Assembly (NCBI GenBank): GCA_963921195.1
Contig: OY992540.1
Coordinates: 12,221,136-12,285,135 of the forward strand
DNA: 64,000 nucleotides
Reading direction: 5' to 3'
Source of the DNA: Pegoplata infirma
Lineage: Eukaryota > Arthropoda > Insecta > Diptera > Anthomyiidae
Made by a program: the position numbers and the translations under genes. Shown piece after piece: positions 33,001-44,125 of this stretch. A model generated the notes under the pieces. The model was not told the origin of the DNA. It ran no database searches and was given only the letters and a program-made list of their open reading frames with translations. Numbering within the stretch: the stretch's first letter is position 1; every line of letters begins with the position of its first letter.

Positions 33001-34200
33001 TGAAAATGCATATTTTTACTCAGCATTGTAAACATAACATAAATTAAATATCTATCCGAATCAATAAATTTGCAATAAAATGGCATTGATTTGTAGTTGC
33101 ATATTTTTGCATATTTTGGTATAAATGCATATTTTTGCATATTTTCATATAAATTGGAATTTTTTTAAATTTCATCAATATTTTTTCAAAACTTCCTTAG
33201 GAAAATTCAAAACCTATCCCCAATTTTTTATAGAAAAATGTATTTATTTATCGAAATCATATTCTGATGCATTTTTAAAAGAAAATTGATTCTGAAAGTA
33301 TAATTTTTAGATTCTGAGAAATGTTTCCTACACTCAAAAAATTATGTAGGTAAATTCCAGTGAATATTCACTTAAAACAAATGAAATTTTATTTAAAAAC
33401 CATTCCACTGTTTTTTCATTTAAAATAAAAACACATTACAGTCAATTTTAAATGTTAATTTAATGACTAACCAAAACATTAAAAAACTACTGAATATTCA
33501 CTTATTTTGTATTGAAAAACATTAAAACCATAGAAGAAATTTTTTACTGCTGAAAATGAATGTAACAGAAAATTCGTTTTTAAGACAGTAAATTATATTT
33601 TTTAAACTACAGAAATAGTAAAAAAATTAAATCCTTTATAAAATAAGCGATTTTTCATTTAAAATAACTTTACTGATTACTTTTTAAAATAACCTACAAA
33701 CAGTTAATGACATAATTTTCTTAGTGTACTTAAAATGTTCCTATTCTGAGAGATTTTACAGGAAAATTGCAGTTTTATTATTCTTTTTACAGGAAAATTG
33801 CTATTTTATTTTGATTAGATTTAGGGTGGGGTCTTTTGAGTATATTTTTTGACTTGAAAATTGGAAATTCCGAAAAAGGTGAAAAGAGAAATTTTTAAAA
33901 TAAATAATTTTTTTTTTAGAATAAAGAACAAAATGTATTGAAAATAAGTTGTTCCAAAATAAAATGTTTTACTTCAGAAATATTTAGTGACTCAAAGAAA
34001 AAACTTCTCAAGTAAAAAATATTTCACTAATTAAAAATTGTTTCCACTCAATAAAATATTTTTAAGAATTGTCGAGGGCCTTAAAATATTTGACAAAGCC
34101 TAATTTATGTTGACAAATTTTTTTCTTTAGTAAAAACAATATTTTTAGATGCATATTTTTGAAGTTTTTAGTGCATATTTTGAATTTTTAGACGCATATA
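33001..34200. mobile_element. Decayed family F element carrying another MITE
   Basis: GCATATTTTTGCATATTTTC repeats and AAAATGGCATTGATTTG at 33005-33150, and TTTTTAGTGCATATTTT at 34150-34200, are the two ends of a family F body. The middle contains the TA-flanked MITE 33331-33726 and about 430 bp of unassigned sequence. The terminal TIRs are not preserved. Confidence 0.55.
33331..33726. mobile_element. TA-flanked MITE, family P
   Basis: CACTCAAAAAATTATGTAGG at the left and the inverse of CACTAAGAAAATTATGTCAT at the right are both preceded by TA. 396 bp, noncoding, with AATATTCACTTA... and CATTTAAAATAA repeats. Confidence 0.75.
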
Positions 34201-34454
34201 TAACTTATATATACTCTCTTTCACTAGACTGGAGGATATAAAAAAATTTTAAAACCAGACTTTAACCTCAAACAACGAGCAAAAGATATAGACCGATTCC
34301 AAAAAGAATTTGCACGTATTTTTCTAGTATGGGTTGGCAACTTTTCCCGGGTAGCCGTTTTCGATCAGAAAAAAGTGTAAAAACGGCCCATCCTTTAAAA
34401 AAATTATTACGTTTTCATTTCCACACTAAAAAAATATTGTTGCTTTTTTTTAAA
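34201..34454. repeat. Mini-me 5' fragment and spacer
   Basis: 34206-34250 (TATATATACTCTCTTTCACT, AGACTGGAGGATATAAAAA) is an inverted mini-me start. The rest is unassigned. Confidence 0.5.
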
Positions 34455-34725
34455 AGCTTTTTTGACATAACTTTTTATATTTAACTAAATTTAAAGTTGT
34501 GTTTACAGTTTCTGGTTGCTGATTAACTGATTTTTAGCTAATTTTTTAGTAATCATTTAAAAGATTTTTTTATTTTATCAATTGTTTTTTTTTTTTTTAA
34601 TAAAAAGCTTTTTTGACATAACTTTTTATATTTTACTAAATTTAAAGTTGTGTTTACAGTTTCTGGTTGCTGATTAACTAATTTTTTTAGTAATCATTTA
34701 TAAGATTTTTTTTATTAATTGCTTC
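34455..34725 (+). repeat. Tandem duplication, period ~147 bp
   Basis: AAAAGCTTTTTTGACATAAC through GTTTCTGGTTGCTGATTAAC and TTTTTTAGTAATCATTT occurs twice, starting at 34457 and about 34604. The copies are nearly identical over about 125 bp. Confidence 0.8.
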
Positions 34726-35696
34726 TCTGTTACATAAAAAAATTTTCTATATTAATAATATTATCTCATTTGCTTATAATTATAATAAAATCAAAATAAA
34801 TTAACTTGTAAAAAGTTTATTTATTCATTGCATTTTTTATTTTTAGATAATCTTTAGCCACCAACTAAATAAATAATTGGTAATAGTTAGTACAAGTACT
34901 AAAAGCAAAATTTCCAAACTGTTAAACATATTGGTCGATGTATGCGATTACGATTTAAAGGTTTATGGTTTTTTGCAGTACGGTTTTTTTGTTTAGTTGT
35001 TGTGTAGCGCGATAGATAACGTGATTAATTACATTAGCAATTAGGGGCAAAATATATATAGACAGACAGACAGACAGACAGATAGATAAATAACTAAAAA
35101 ACAGCATAAAACGTTAAATACAGAATTATTTGTAAAACACACACAACAAATAAGAAAAGAATGGTTTTGTAAAATTAAAGAGCATTAAATAAAAAAAAAA
35201 TAAATAAAAAAAAACCAAAGCAAAATGATAATAATAACATCAAAGGTTTAGTTAGTTAACCAAAAGTTAACTTAGGTAATTGACCCACATTTTATTTTTT
35301 AAGTAATGATGAACTTTTTAAAATAAAACTTTTAAGTATTAATTTTTTTTTATAGATTTTTAATTAAATTAAAATCTTTTAAATTTTTTTTTATATTTAA
35401 CAATATTTTCTTAAAGTTACTGGTTTCATGCAGCAATAACAACAAAAAAAAATCATATAAATCTTAGTTATTTATCTTGATAACTTTTGTCAGTCTGTTT
35501 GCATGTCATGTTTGAAAAAATTGCAAACTTCCATTCCTTACATTGCAGAAATTTACATTTTCTGTCATGATATCAAATCATGTTTTAAAAAATTTAAACA
35601 GAAACAAGTTGAAAATATTATAAATGGGCTTAAGGAAATTTTTTGTTACCCTACAACTGCAGAATATAGCCGACTTGGTAAATTTTTCTGCTGATT
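34726..35696. other. Unannotated spacer with GACA microsatellite
   Basis: A (GACA)n tract, six units, lies at 35061-35084 next to ATATATATA. A short plus open frame at 35503-35694 (starts MSCLKKLQTSIPYIAEIYIF) has slightly protein-like composition but no recognised family, so I do not call it a gene. Confidence 0.5.
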
Positions 35697-36268
35697 CACT
35701 AAAAAAAAAACCTTGTCAAACTACTAGAAAAAGTCTCGTAATCCCATTTTACCAATATTTGACAGTTTTCCTTGATTTTTAACAAACAAATTTCGATCGA
35801 AATTTACATTTGTTTTTTGTTTTTTTTTTTTTTTTAATTTTTTCGTAAATGTACAAATTTTCAAGGAAATTTTACAAAAAATCTAAATAAAATTACGAGA
35901 ATTCCTAAAAATTAGAAGGCATTCTCGTAACTTTACTAGATTTTTTGCTCCCTCCTATTTTACGAGAACTCCTAGTAAAAACAACGAGCTTTTTTGTAAT
36001 TTTACAATCCTTTTACCAATAAAATTGTAAATTTTGCAAGTTTTTTGGCAAAATAAAACTTACAAGGGATTCTCGTGAATTAACTATATTTTTGTTACAA
36101 AATGATCTTAGAAATTTGAAATATTACAAAAAAAAATTGTAAAATTACAAAAAAAATTTAAATTTCTATCCAATTTTTTTTGTTAAAAAACAAGAAAAAC
36201 TCTCAAATATTGGTAAAACGGGATTTCGAGACTTTTTCTAGTAATTTTACAAGTTTTTTTTTTGTGTG
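35697..36268. mobile_element. Family L foldback MITE, copy 1
   Basis: Arms of about 110 bp: CACTAAAAAAAAAACCTTG, CTACTAGAAAAAGTCTCG, TTTTACCAATATTTGACAG, all mirrored at the right end (ending GTGTG then TA). The centre repeats ATTCTCGTAA and AAAATTGTAAAATT motifs. 572 bp, noncoding. The left TA is not preserved. Confidence 0.8.
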
Positions 36269-36693
36269 TACACTCTAAAATGTTTTAAAAGTCCTAAGGG
36301 GGCTCCCGTACAAATTGCCAATTCTTTAAATAAATATATATATGGGACATTCCATGTCAAATCGGACAATTCGAAAATTTTTTAGATTTTCCTAATTTGT
36401 TTACAGTTCTTAGTACCATTCGAAAACTCCTTTGTGGTAAATGTTTATATTTTTTTGATGACCCGTTTAAAAGATATCGAATTTTTAAATATTGGTAATT
36501 TGTTCCTTTACTCAAACTTCTTTTACTCATAACTTCTTCAATAATAGTCCAAATTTCAAATTTTTTTTTTCAAAATTTTAGTTAGTTTTGATCACATGAT
36601 CAATTATTATTTTTTTCTTTCTATTTATTTACAACTCATTTTTAATAAATTCCACCTAACCGAGAACTGGTAACAATGACCGTCGTCTCGTTG

Positions 36694-37695
36694 CACTATA
36701 GGGAATTTATAAGGAATTGTTGGCCAAAAGTCCATTTTTGATGTGTTCAAAAAAAACTTTTTTCGGATGCCATTATACATATTTTTGTACACCAAACTCT
36801 TTTACCGCTAGTACGGAGGCGTCAAAAACAAAATTTAATTTTTTATTATTTTTTTTTTTTAATTTTGGAGAACATAACTTATTACAAAATTAACGTACTT
36901 AAAATCCTGTATTAAAATCTTTTGAAATTAATTTCAACTATCAATAGAGCAACTAAATATATTTTGTACAAAGTACAGGTTTAAAATGTTGATTTATATA
37001 TTTTTTTAATTTTTCTATTTAATTATTTTTTTTCTTTTTTAAACCAAATATATTTGTGGACTGCTACTTTTTTGCATATAATTGCATACTCCCATACCAC
37101 TATGAGGTATTGGGAAACTCCTTGTGAGTAAGATGTATTCATCCGCTAAACCATGCGGCTCCATGGGGAAAAGATATTTAGTGATGTCCGTCCGACCGTC
37201 TGTCGGTCTGACGGTCTGGGGAATGCACGATGCTGTCCAAACCAACAGAGCTAGCCACCTGATGTTTGGCACAAATATGTCTTATAATCTTACGATGTTC
37301 AAGTTCGTAAATGGGAAAAATTGGAACATGTGAAAAAAAGCTCCCCCTTAAAAAACTTAGTCTAGCTACGCAAAATCCCATATATTACATTTTTTTTGTA
37401 CATTTGCTTAAAAATTAAAAAGAAATACGCCACAAGAAGTTCAAAGCCCTGCACTTGGACCAAAGGCATTAGAAAATTATTTTTTTGCCCGCCCCCTTTT
37501 GTGGGCGTGGATGTAAAAATTATTGACAAAATTATATTACAAAATTGCATTAAAAACACGATTTATTAGACCAGATCATGCCAATTTTTTAGACAGAGCC
37601 TTAAAACTTACCGCCAAATAGACTTGCCAAATTTTGAGGCAATATCTCAACTTTTGGAGTTTTGGCCAGAAAATACCAGAAAATTCCCTATAGTG
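36694..37695. mobile_element. 1002-bp TIR element with 5-bp TSD CGTTG
   Basis: Perfect 15-bp ends CACTATAGGGAATTT extend to about 41-bp imperfect TIRs (both reach GGCCAAAA-TCCA). CGTTG flanks both sides (36689-36693 and 37696-37700), and removal restores the SINE. A 5-bp GC-containing TSD and CACTATA end are reminiscent of Transib, but no transposase is present to confirm. The interior carries a mini-me family C segment. Confidence 0.85.
37085..37560 (+). repeat. Mini-me family C segment inside the 1002-bp element
   Basis: It has GATGTCCGTCCGACCGTCTG, ACCTGATGTTTGGCACAAAT, CCCCCTTAAAAAACTTAG, AAGCCCTGCACTTGGACC and CCCCCTTTTGTGGGCGTGG in family C order. Either the TIR element captured it or it inserted there later. 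No clean borders are seen. Confidence 0.65.
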
Positions 37696-39511
37696 CGTTG
37701 TAGCGAAAAAAACCAAGGGTTCTGTTGGGAATCGAACCCACGACCCCCACGTTGAAAGGCTGGCACGCTACCAACTAGCCTACGGGGCCCCCCAGTTTTT
37801 TTACGTACTTTTTAAACAAAAATTAGTTTTTTTACGTACTTTTTAAAAAAAAAAATCCCAAAAAATTCTTAAAAGCGCTCTAGTATGCGATTTTCAAGTT
37901 TTAAAATTTAAATCTAATTTTTGAAAATGTTTGTACTCTTCAATTTTTTTGAAATTTTTTTGTGTAAAACTTCTATCGATTCTCCAAATTTTTTGCCCAG
38001 GAGGATCGTGGGATAACGATTATTACTATTTTTTAACATTTTTTGAAAAAAAATTTATTGTAATTTTCCAATCTTAAAATTCTACTGCTCCAATGGTGCG
38101 TCATAGAGGTGTCATTTATAAGACCGACCCCCATTAATTTTTACGTCTTAACATTTCTTTGAAACAAACTAATACCCTATTTCCAATTTCTAAGGGGGCT
38201 CCCACACGAAACGAAATTTTTTAAATTTGCTCCAACCGCTCTAACTGCCCTAATATTGCCCTTAGAGCAACAAAATGTATGACCGACTCACAATATTTTT
38301 TTAATCCAAACATTTTCTCTGAACACACCTACCCTCTATCATTAACTTTTAAGGGGGTCCCATACAATTTTTTTTAATTTTTGTAAATTTGTTTTATTTA
38401 ATCAGCTTCTACCGGTCCAATGGTGTGTCCGAGAGGGGTCATTAGTGAGACCGACCCCCATTTATTTTTACCCTTCAACATTTTTGTAAAACATACCACA
38501 GCCCTATCTCCACTCCCTAAGTAGGCTTCCATTCAAAATTAAATTTTTAAAAAATTTGCTCCAACTGTTATTTGTATGCGAGCCTACTTAGGGAATGGAG
38601 ATAGGGCGTAGGTATGTTCTAAAAAAATGTTGTAGGGTAAAAATAAATGGAAGTCAGTCTCACTAACGACCCCTCTCGGACGCACTATTGGACCGGTAGA
38701 AGCTGATTAAATAAAACAAATTTACAAAAAATAAAAAAAATTGTGTGGGGACCTCCCTAACAATTAGAGATAGAGGGTTGGTGTGTTCAGGGCAAATGTT
38801 TGGACTAAAAAAATATTGTGGGTTGGTCATACATTTTGTTGCTCTAAGGGCACTATTAGGGCAGTTAGAGCGGTTGGAGCAAATTTTAAAAAATGTAGTT
38901 TTGTGTCGGAGCCCCCTTTAGAAATTGGAGATAGGGTATTAGTTTGTTCCAAAGAAATGTTTAGACGTAAAAATTAATAGGGGTCGGTCTTATAAATGAC
39001 CCCTCTAAGACGCACCATTGGAGCAGTAGAAATGATTTTAAGATTGGAAAATTACACTAAAATTTTTTCAAAAAATTTTAAAAAATAGTAATAATCGTTA
39101 TCCCACGATCTTCCTGGGCAAAAAATTTGTAGAATTAATAGAAGTTTTACACAAAAAAATTTCAAAAAAATCGAAAAGTACAATCATTTTCAAAAATGAG
39201 ATTTAAATTTTAAAACTTAAAAATCACATACTAGAGCGCATTTAAGAATTTTATGGGATTTTTTTTTTTAAAGTACGTAAAAAACAAAAATTTTGATAAA
39301 AAAAAATTTAAATTTGGACCATTATTGAAGAAGTTATGAGTAAAAGAAGTTTGAGTAAAGGAACAAACTACCAATTTTTAAAAATTCGATATCTTTTGAA
39401 CGTGAAAAATTTACCACGAAGAAGTTTTCGATATGTACTAAAGACTGTAAACAAATTGGGAAAATCAAAAAAAAAAAATTCAAAGTGTCCGATTTCACAT
39501 GGAATGGCCCA

Positions 39512-40963
39512 TATACACATATAAAGGCCAAATAAATTCATTTCATCTTTATATACCTTTTGGTACTAAAAATAAATAACCAACATTTATTTTAATATTA
39601 TTTTAATTATTTAAAAAAACATTTGATGCCACTTTTTGATGACATGATGAAATGTGGCATCACTTGTTTTTTTCAATTTCGATGACATGTTTCATCATAT
39701 TGAAGAAAAGCTTTATCAAAATTGATGACAGGAAGTGATCATCAATATGATGAAGCATTTTTCTTTGAGTGTGAGAAAATTATCAAAAAATGCATATTTT
39801 TTGCTTTCCAATATGTCACCAACAATAAAAAAAGTAAAACCCGATTATTTTGTATATTTTTGAATTAATCTATTCAAATAAATTAAAGCGACAAAAAAAT
39901 CTTGTATGTTGAAAATTTCTAATTCGACAGTTAAATTAAATAACAAAAATTGTTTCTTTATGTTACATATCGACTGACAAACTTTTCTGCACCTTCGTAG
40001 CAGAGTTCATTAAAAGTACAAACAAATACCAACAACGATTATTTGATTTACTTTATTTCAAAAATTTATGAGATTTTTTTCCTCTTGATTTTATTTGATC
40101 ACGAGCTGTGTAAAGTGTCAAAATGTTACTTTGAACTCATTTTTCATCATAAAAAAATTAAAAGTAGAGTTTTTTTATAACATGCGAATCATTTATTTTA
40201 AAAGTGAAGTAAGTCCATTAAACAAAAAAAATCAAATTAATGCCCCTTCAAATACTTGATAAAATTAATTATGTAAATTTATGTGTAAGTCCATTTACAA
40301 AAATCAAATTGAGTAAAAGATGAAATACATTTTTAGAGATTCATTTATTGAATCACTAAAATGGTTTGTGTTAAAGCTACATTTGGTTTTCTGCATCTGG
40401 AAATTGCAAAAAAAAAAAAAAAATCTTTAAAAAATTGCATATAATTTTGTAAATAAAAACTAATTTAGACTTATCTTATTTTCAAAATAAACGGTCTCAT
40501 ATTATTTAAATAAAACAAACAAAAATACAATTGCATTTGAAAATTGTTTCAATTAAAATTTTATAAAATTAAAATATGTTTTTTTTTATAAATAAATTGT
40601 TATAAACTGTTATTATTATTTTTTATATAAAAGAACCTGTTGTTGTTGTTGACACACCTGTATTTAGTGGTTAGTGGTGTATGAAAAAATTAAATATTTT
40701 TATTCTAATAACAAAAAAAAACAAAGTAAATATAATTTAAAACGTATTTAATGTCAGTCAAGCATGAATAACAGTGTCAGTTTGTTTTAGTGTTGTTTTT
40801 TTTTTTTTTTTTTCAATATTCTTTCAATGAAATATGCGGCTAAAAATAAATGAATATGAATTAAAGATTTTTGATTAATAATATTAACGTAGTTTGTACT
40901 TTAAATAATGTTAATTAGAGAGAAAAAATGCATTAAGCCAGTGAAATGGAATTTGTAATACTA
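39512..40963. other. AT-rich spacer with MITE remnants
   Basis: 39610-39770 repeats GATGACATGATGAAATG and CATCATATTGAAG and ends CTTTGAGTG, an MITE end. 39775-39960 is a family M fragment (TTTGCTTTCCAATATGTC, AAATTAAAGCGACAAA). The remainder is unassigned. Confidence 0.5.
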
Positions 40964-41056
40964 CACTCAAAAAACAAAACCTTAACAAATTACTAGAAAA
41001 AGTCTCGTGATTCTATTTTCGATCGAAATTTAAATTTTTTTTGCAATTTTACAATT

Positions 41057-41674
41057 TTTATACCCTCCACTTAGTGATAGAGGGTATATATAAGTTTGTC
41101 ATTCCGTTTGTAACTCATCGAAATATCGGTCTGGGACCCCATAAAGTATATATATTCATGATGCCCGATCGATTTTAAGACATTCTAGCGATGTCCGTCT
41201 TTCCGTCTGTCTGTCTGTCTGTGGAAAATGCTCTCACGGACAAAATATTGCACAGAGATGACTGAAACTTAACATATACATTGGAAGTTTTCCCGAGAAG
41301 TTTGGTATTGCATTTGAGCGATATCGGTTCAGCGGTTCAAAAGTTATGAACGAAAATGTAAGCACACCTCAAAAATTTCAGTACATTCAACATATCCTAA
41401 AAATACAAAATGCTTTAATTCGGCTTCACATATGTCAGTGAACATAATTTAACACCAAATGGTATTATAACAAGTGCGAACATATTTTTTGACAAAAAAA
41501 TAAAAAAATCGCGGATTTAATTTTTTTTACCAACATTTTTTTTCGCGGAATTTTTTTTTTTGTTTTCAAAAGTAATTTCCTTTTAAATAAAGTTTTTTGC
41601 AATAATCTTTTTGAAATTGTGGAGAGTATCGCTACATTCGGCAAGGCCGAATTTAACTTTTTTACTTGTTTTTT
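41057..41674 (+). mobile_element. Mini-me/Helitron-like element, family B, full-length copy 4
   Basis: All modules: ACCCTCCACTTAGTGATAGA hairpin, core, GTCTGTCTGTCTGTCTG (41207-41223), GAGCGATATCGGTTCAGCGG, CGCGGAATTTTTTTT, terminal hairpin ATTCGGCAAGGCCGAAT and TTTTTTACTTGTTTT. About 94-95% like 6890-7505 by eye. Its insertion splits family L. Confidence 0.85.
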
Positions 41675-41833
41675 ATAATTTTATGAATTTTCAAGAAAAT
41701 TTTACAAAAAAATTTTGTAAATTCACGAGAATTCCTTGTAAGTTTTATTACGTCAAAAAAGTTATAAATTTACAATTTAATTGGAATCTTGTAAAATTAC
41801 AAAATTGTTGGTAAAAAGCTTGTAAAATTGCTA

Positions 41834-43231
41834 CACCGAAAAAAATCCATGCAACATTTTACGAAATAAAATTTCGTACTTACTTGTTTCGTAAAATATA
41901 CGAAAATTTACTTTATATTACGAAAAAAAAATTAGTCCAGACTTTTGTAAATTTACGAAACATACGAAAATATTTCGTAATCATAAAAATTTTAAATTCC
42001 TCTGCACAAAAAGTAACCGGTCCTTGATATATCACGTGACATGTCACACGGAACCAAATGACCCATCACAAACTTTGAAACCTTTCATATAAGCAGGTAT
42101 AGGACCTTAAGCTCCTATGACACTAGATTTTTTTTGTATTTTATTTTTTATTAATTGAAAGAATGAAACAGCAAAAGAAGAAATGAAAAAGAAACATAAA
42201 ATAAACAAACAAATAGTGGTGATTACTTTCTTTTTAATAAAAACCCGCTGTATAAATTCAAATAACCGCCAAAAACAAACAAAAAATCGCTTCATTTAAT
42301 GAAAAACAGAAAAGTTGGCAACACTTAATATCATTAATGCATAAATGTCAAAAAAATATGTAAAATTTTTACATTTTTTTTTGACATTCAGTCATTTGAT
42401 AACCAAATTTATCGATAACACAAGAATAAAATTTGACGTTTACTATTTTTTATTAGTATTCTTTTACTCTTCACACTTGTTCAGATTTCCTATGGTGATA
42501 TATTTGCACTGTTCACTTAAATTTCATCAATACAAAAAAAATGTAGTGTCATAGGGGCTTTAAAGCATTTTTAATGAATTTTTTAAATTTCAAAACGCAA
42601 AAAAATGCCAAAAAATGTTTGTGTCCGAAAAAAAATTTCGTTGGAAAATTTGTGCAGAAGATGTTTTTTTCTAAGAGAATTTTTAAATAAAATTCTTTAA
42701 AATTTAAAATTTTTTTTGTAAATTTACAAAAATATATACTTTACTAACATGCTTATGCTACTTGTAGTATAGGATCTTGACAAGATCTTGAAGAGATCGA
42801 AACACGTGATTTCTTAAAAGAAATGTTTAAAATGTACGAATTTATTTTGTTTTGTAAAAACAAAAAATGTTTCGTAGAATGTAGTTAATTTTTTCTTCAA
42901 AACTTATAATTTTTACTAAAAAAAATTTTCGTAAGCAAAAATTACGAAACTATTCGTGCAATGTACGAATAATTTTGTTCATATAAGACATGATTTTTTT
43001 TCTAATTTTTTATATCTAATATGTACGAATTTATTTTTGTAATTTACGAAATTATTTTGTATAATATAGAAAATTGTTTCGTAAAAACAAAAAAATATTT
43101 CGTAGAATGTAGTAAACTTTTTCGTAAAAACTTATAATTTTTACGAAATAATTTCGTAAGCAAAAACTACGAAACTTTTCGTACAATGTACGAAACATTT
43201 CGTTCATATAAGGCATGGATTTTTTTCGGTG
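41834..43231. mobile_element. TA-flanked TIR element, family J
   Basis: Perfect 19-bp TIR CACCGAAAAAAATCCATGC at both ends with TA at 41832-41833 and 43232-43233. The body is saturated with short symmetric TTTCGTAA, TTACGAAA and GTACGAA motifs. Interrupted by 42114-42556. 1398 bp in total, no transposase. Confidence 0.85.
42114..42556. mobile_element. TIR element with CCTATGACACTA ends, inside family J
   Basis: Left CCTATGACACTAGATTTTTT and the inverse of CCCTATGACACTACATTTTT extend to about 25 bp with one mismatch. 443 bp. Two short hydrophobic open frames inside are compositional. TSD not resolved. Confidence 0.7.
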
Positions 43232-43313
43232 TAGGAATTCTCGTCAAAGGAGGTAGCAAAAAAACATAACAAACTTTTCTTGTCATTTTACAAGATTTTT
43301 TTGTTTTTGAATG

Positions 43314-43631
43314 TACAAAACTAATAACTTTAAAGAACAAAATAAAAATTGTTGTAAACAAACGAATTTAATTAATTCTTTAATTAATTCAATTAAAATA
43401 TTAATCATTGTTTAAAAATTTTAATTTTCAATCAAAATAATCAATTAACATAGGAGTTGACAAAATTAATTGAGTATTATTTTAAAACATGATTATTTTG
43501 ATTTTTTTTTTTTAATTGAATCAATTAAAAATGTATTAAAAGAAAATATAATCACATTGTATTTCCACAGTTTAGGAAATCCCAGTTTTTAAAATAGAAT
43601 TCGAAAGTATTTTTTTTGTATGACATTTAAA
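43314..43631. other. AT-rich spacer, family M-like
   Basis: AATTAATTCAATTAAAATAT and ATCAATTAACATAGGAGTTG resemble decayed family M. No gene is supported. Confidence 0.4.
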
Positions 43632-44125
43632 CACAGAAAAAATTTGAAACGAATTTCAATCAACAAAAACCCGGATTCAATAAATTTTTTGATTGAAATT
43701 CTTTTAATCAAAAAAATTTTAATACCAATCATCAAATTGTAGGTGATTGATTGAAAATTTTTTCAATCAAACATTTTTTTGATTTTGATCAAATATTTGA
43801 TAAATTTTTTATTTATAGTCAATCAAAATAATGATTGATTTAACAAATGGATTGTAAGCTTATGACAAAATTATCAAAAAATTCATCTTTTTTTGCTTTC
43901 CAACATGTTGCCAACAATAAAAAAGTAAATCCCGATAATTTTGTATATTTTTGAATTAATCTATTGAAATAAATTAAAGCGAAAAAAAATGTGGTATGTT
44001 GAAAATTTTTAATTCGACAGTTAAAGAAAATAACAAAAATTTTAATCAAAACATTGATTGACTCATTTAAATTTTGTTGATCAATAAATTTAATTGAAAA
44101 TTTTTAGCCAATAATTTTTTGTGTG
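43632..44125. mobile_element. MITE family M, copy 2, near full length
   Basis: CACAGAAAAAATTTGAAACG at the left and AATAATTTTTTGTGTG at the right. The inner part has GATTGAAATTC, GGTGATTGATTGAAAA, AATCAAAATAATGATTGATT, TTTGCTTTCCAACATGTTGC and AATTCGACAGTTAAAG. About 494 bp and noncoding. Confidence 0.7.

Larger units (their letters stand above)
36584..37794 (-). mobile_element. tRNA-derived SINE, copy 1, split
   Basis: Minus-strand head at 37794-37715 has a tRNA-like shape: box A-like GTAGGCTAGTTGGTAGC, a CTTTCAA anticodon-like loop (TTC, Glu-like), and box B GGGTTCGATTCCC. It continues TTCGCTACAACG, is cut by the 1002-bp element 36694-37695, then resumes ACGACGGTCATTGTT to an A/T-rich tail near 36590. 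The same head-body-tail order occurs at 47877-48030, which argues for a SINE rather than a tRNA gene. Head pairing is imperfect. Confidence 0.8.
36343..39511. mobile_element. Foldback family A, copy 4, complete palindrome
   Basis: Outer ends TGGGACATTCCATGTCAAAT and the inverse GGAATGGCCCA enclose two ~0.95-kb arms meeting near 38565 (ACTCCCTAAGTAGGC... then GCCTACTTAGGGA). The left arm is interrupted by the SINE at 36584-37794. Without it the element is about 1.96 kb. Each arm contains the three ~165-bp units. This is the best copy for defining the family. Confidence 0.9.
40964..43313. mobile_element. Family L MITE, copy 2, host of two insertions
   Basis: Ends CACTCAAAAAACAAAACCTT and the inverse of CATTCAAAAACAAAAAAATC are TA-flanked (40962-40963 and 43314-43315). 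The body ATTACTAGAAAAAGTCTCG and ATTCACGAGAATTCC matches copy 1. It is interrupted by mini-me 41057-41674 and by TIR element 41834-43231. Only about 330 bp are its own. Confidence 0.75.

Noticed and set aside
35061..35084. (GACA)n as part of a mini-me element
   Set aside because: No mini-me core or hairpin flanks it, so it is listed only as a microsatellite.
35503..35694. 63-codon plus-strand frame
   Set aside because: Slightly protein-like but isolated, with no splice signals, family resemblance or second copy to test.
37715..37794. Functional tRNA gene
   Set aside because: A and B boxes are present, but acceptor and anticodon stems pair poorly, and the same head plus body plus tail recurs at 47877, typical of a SINE.
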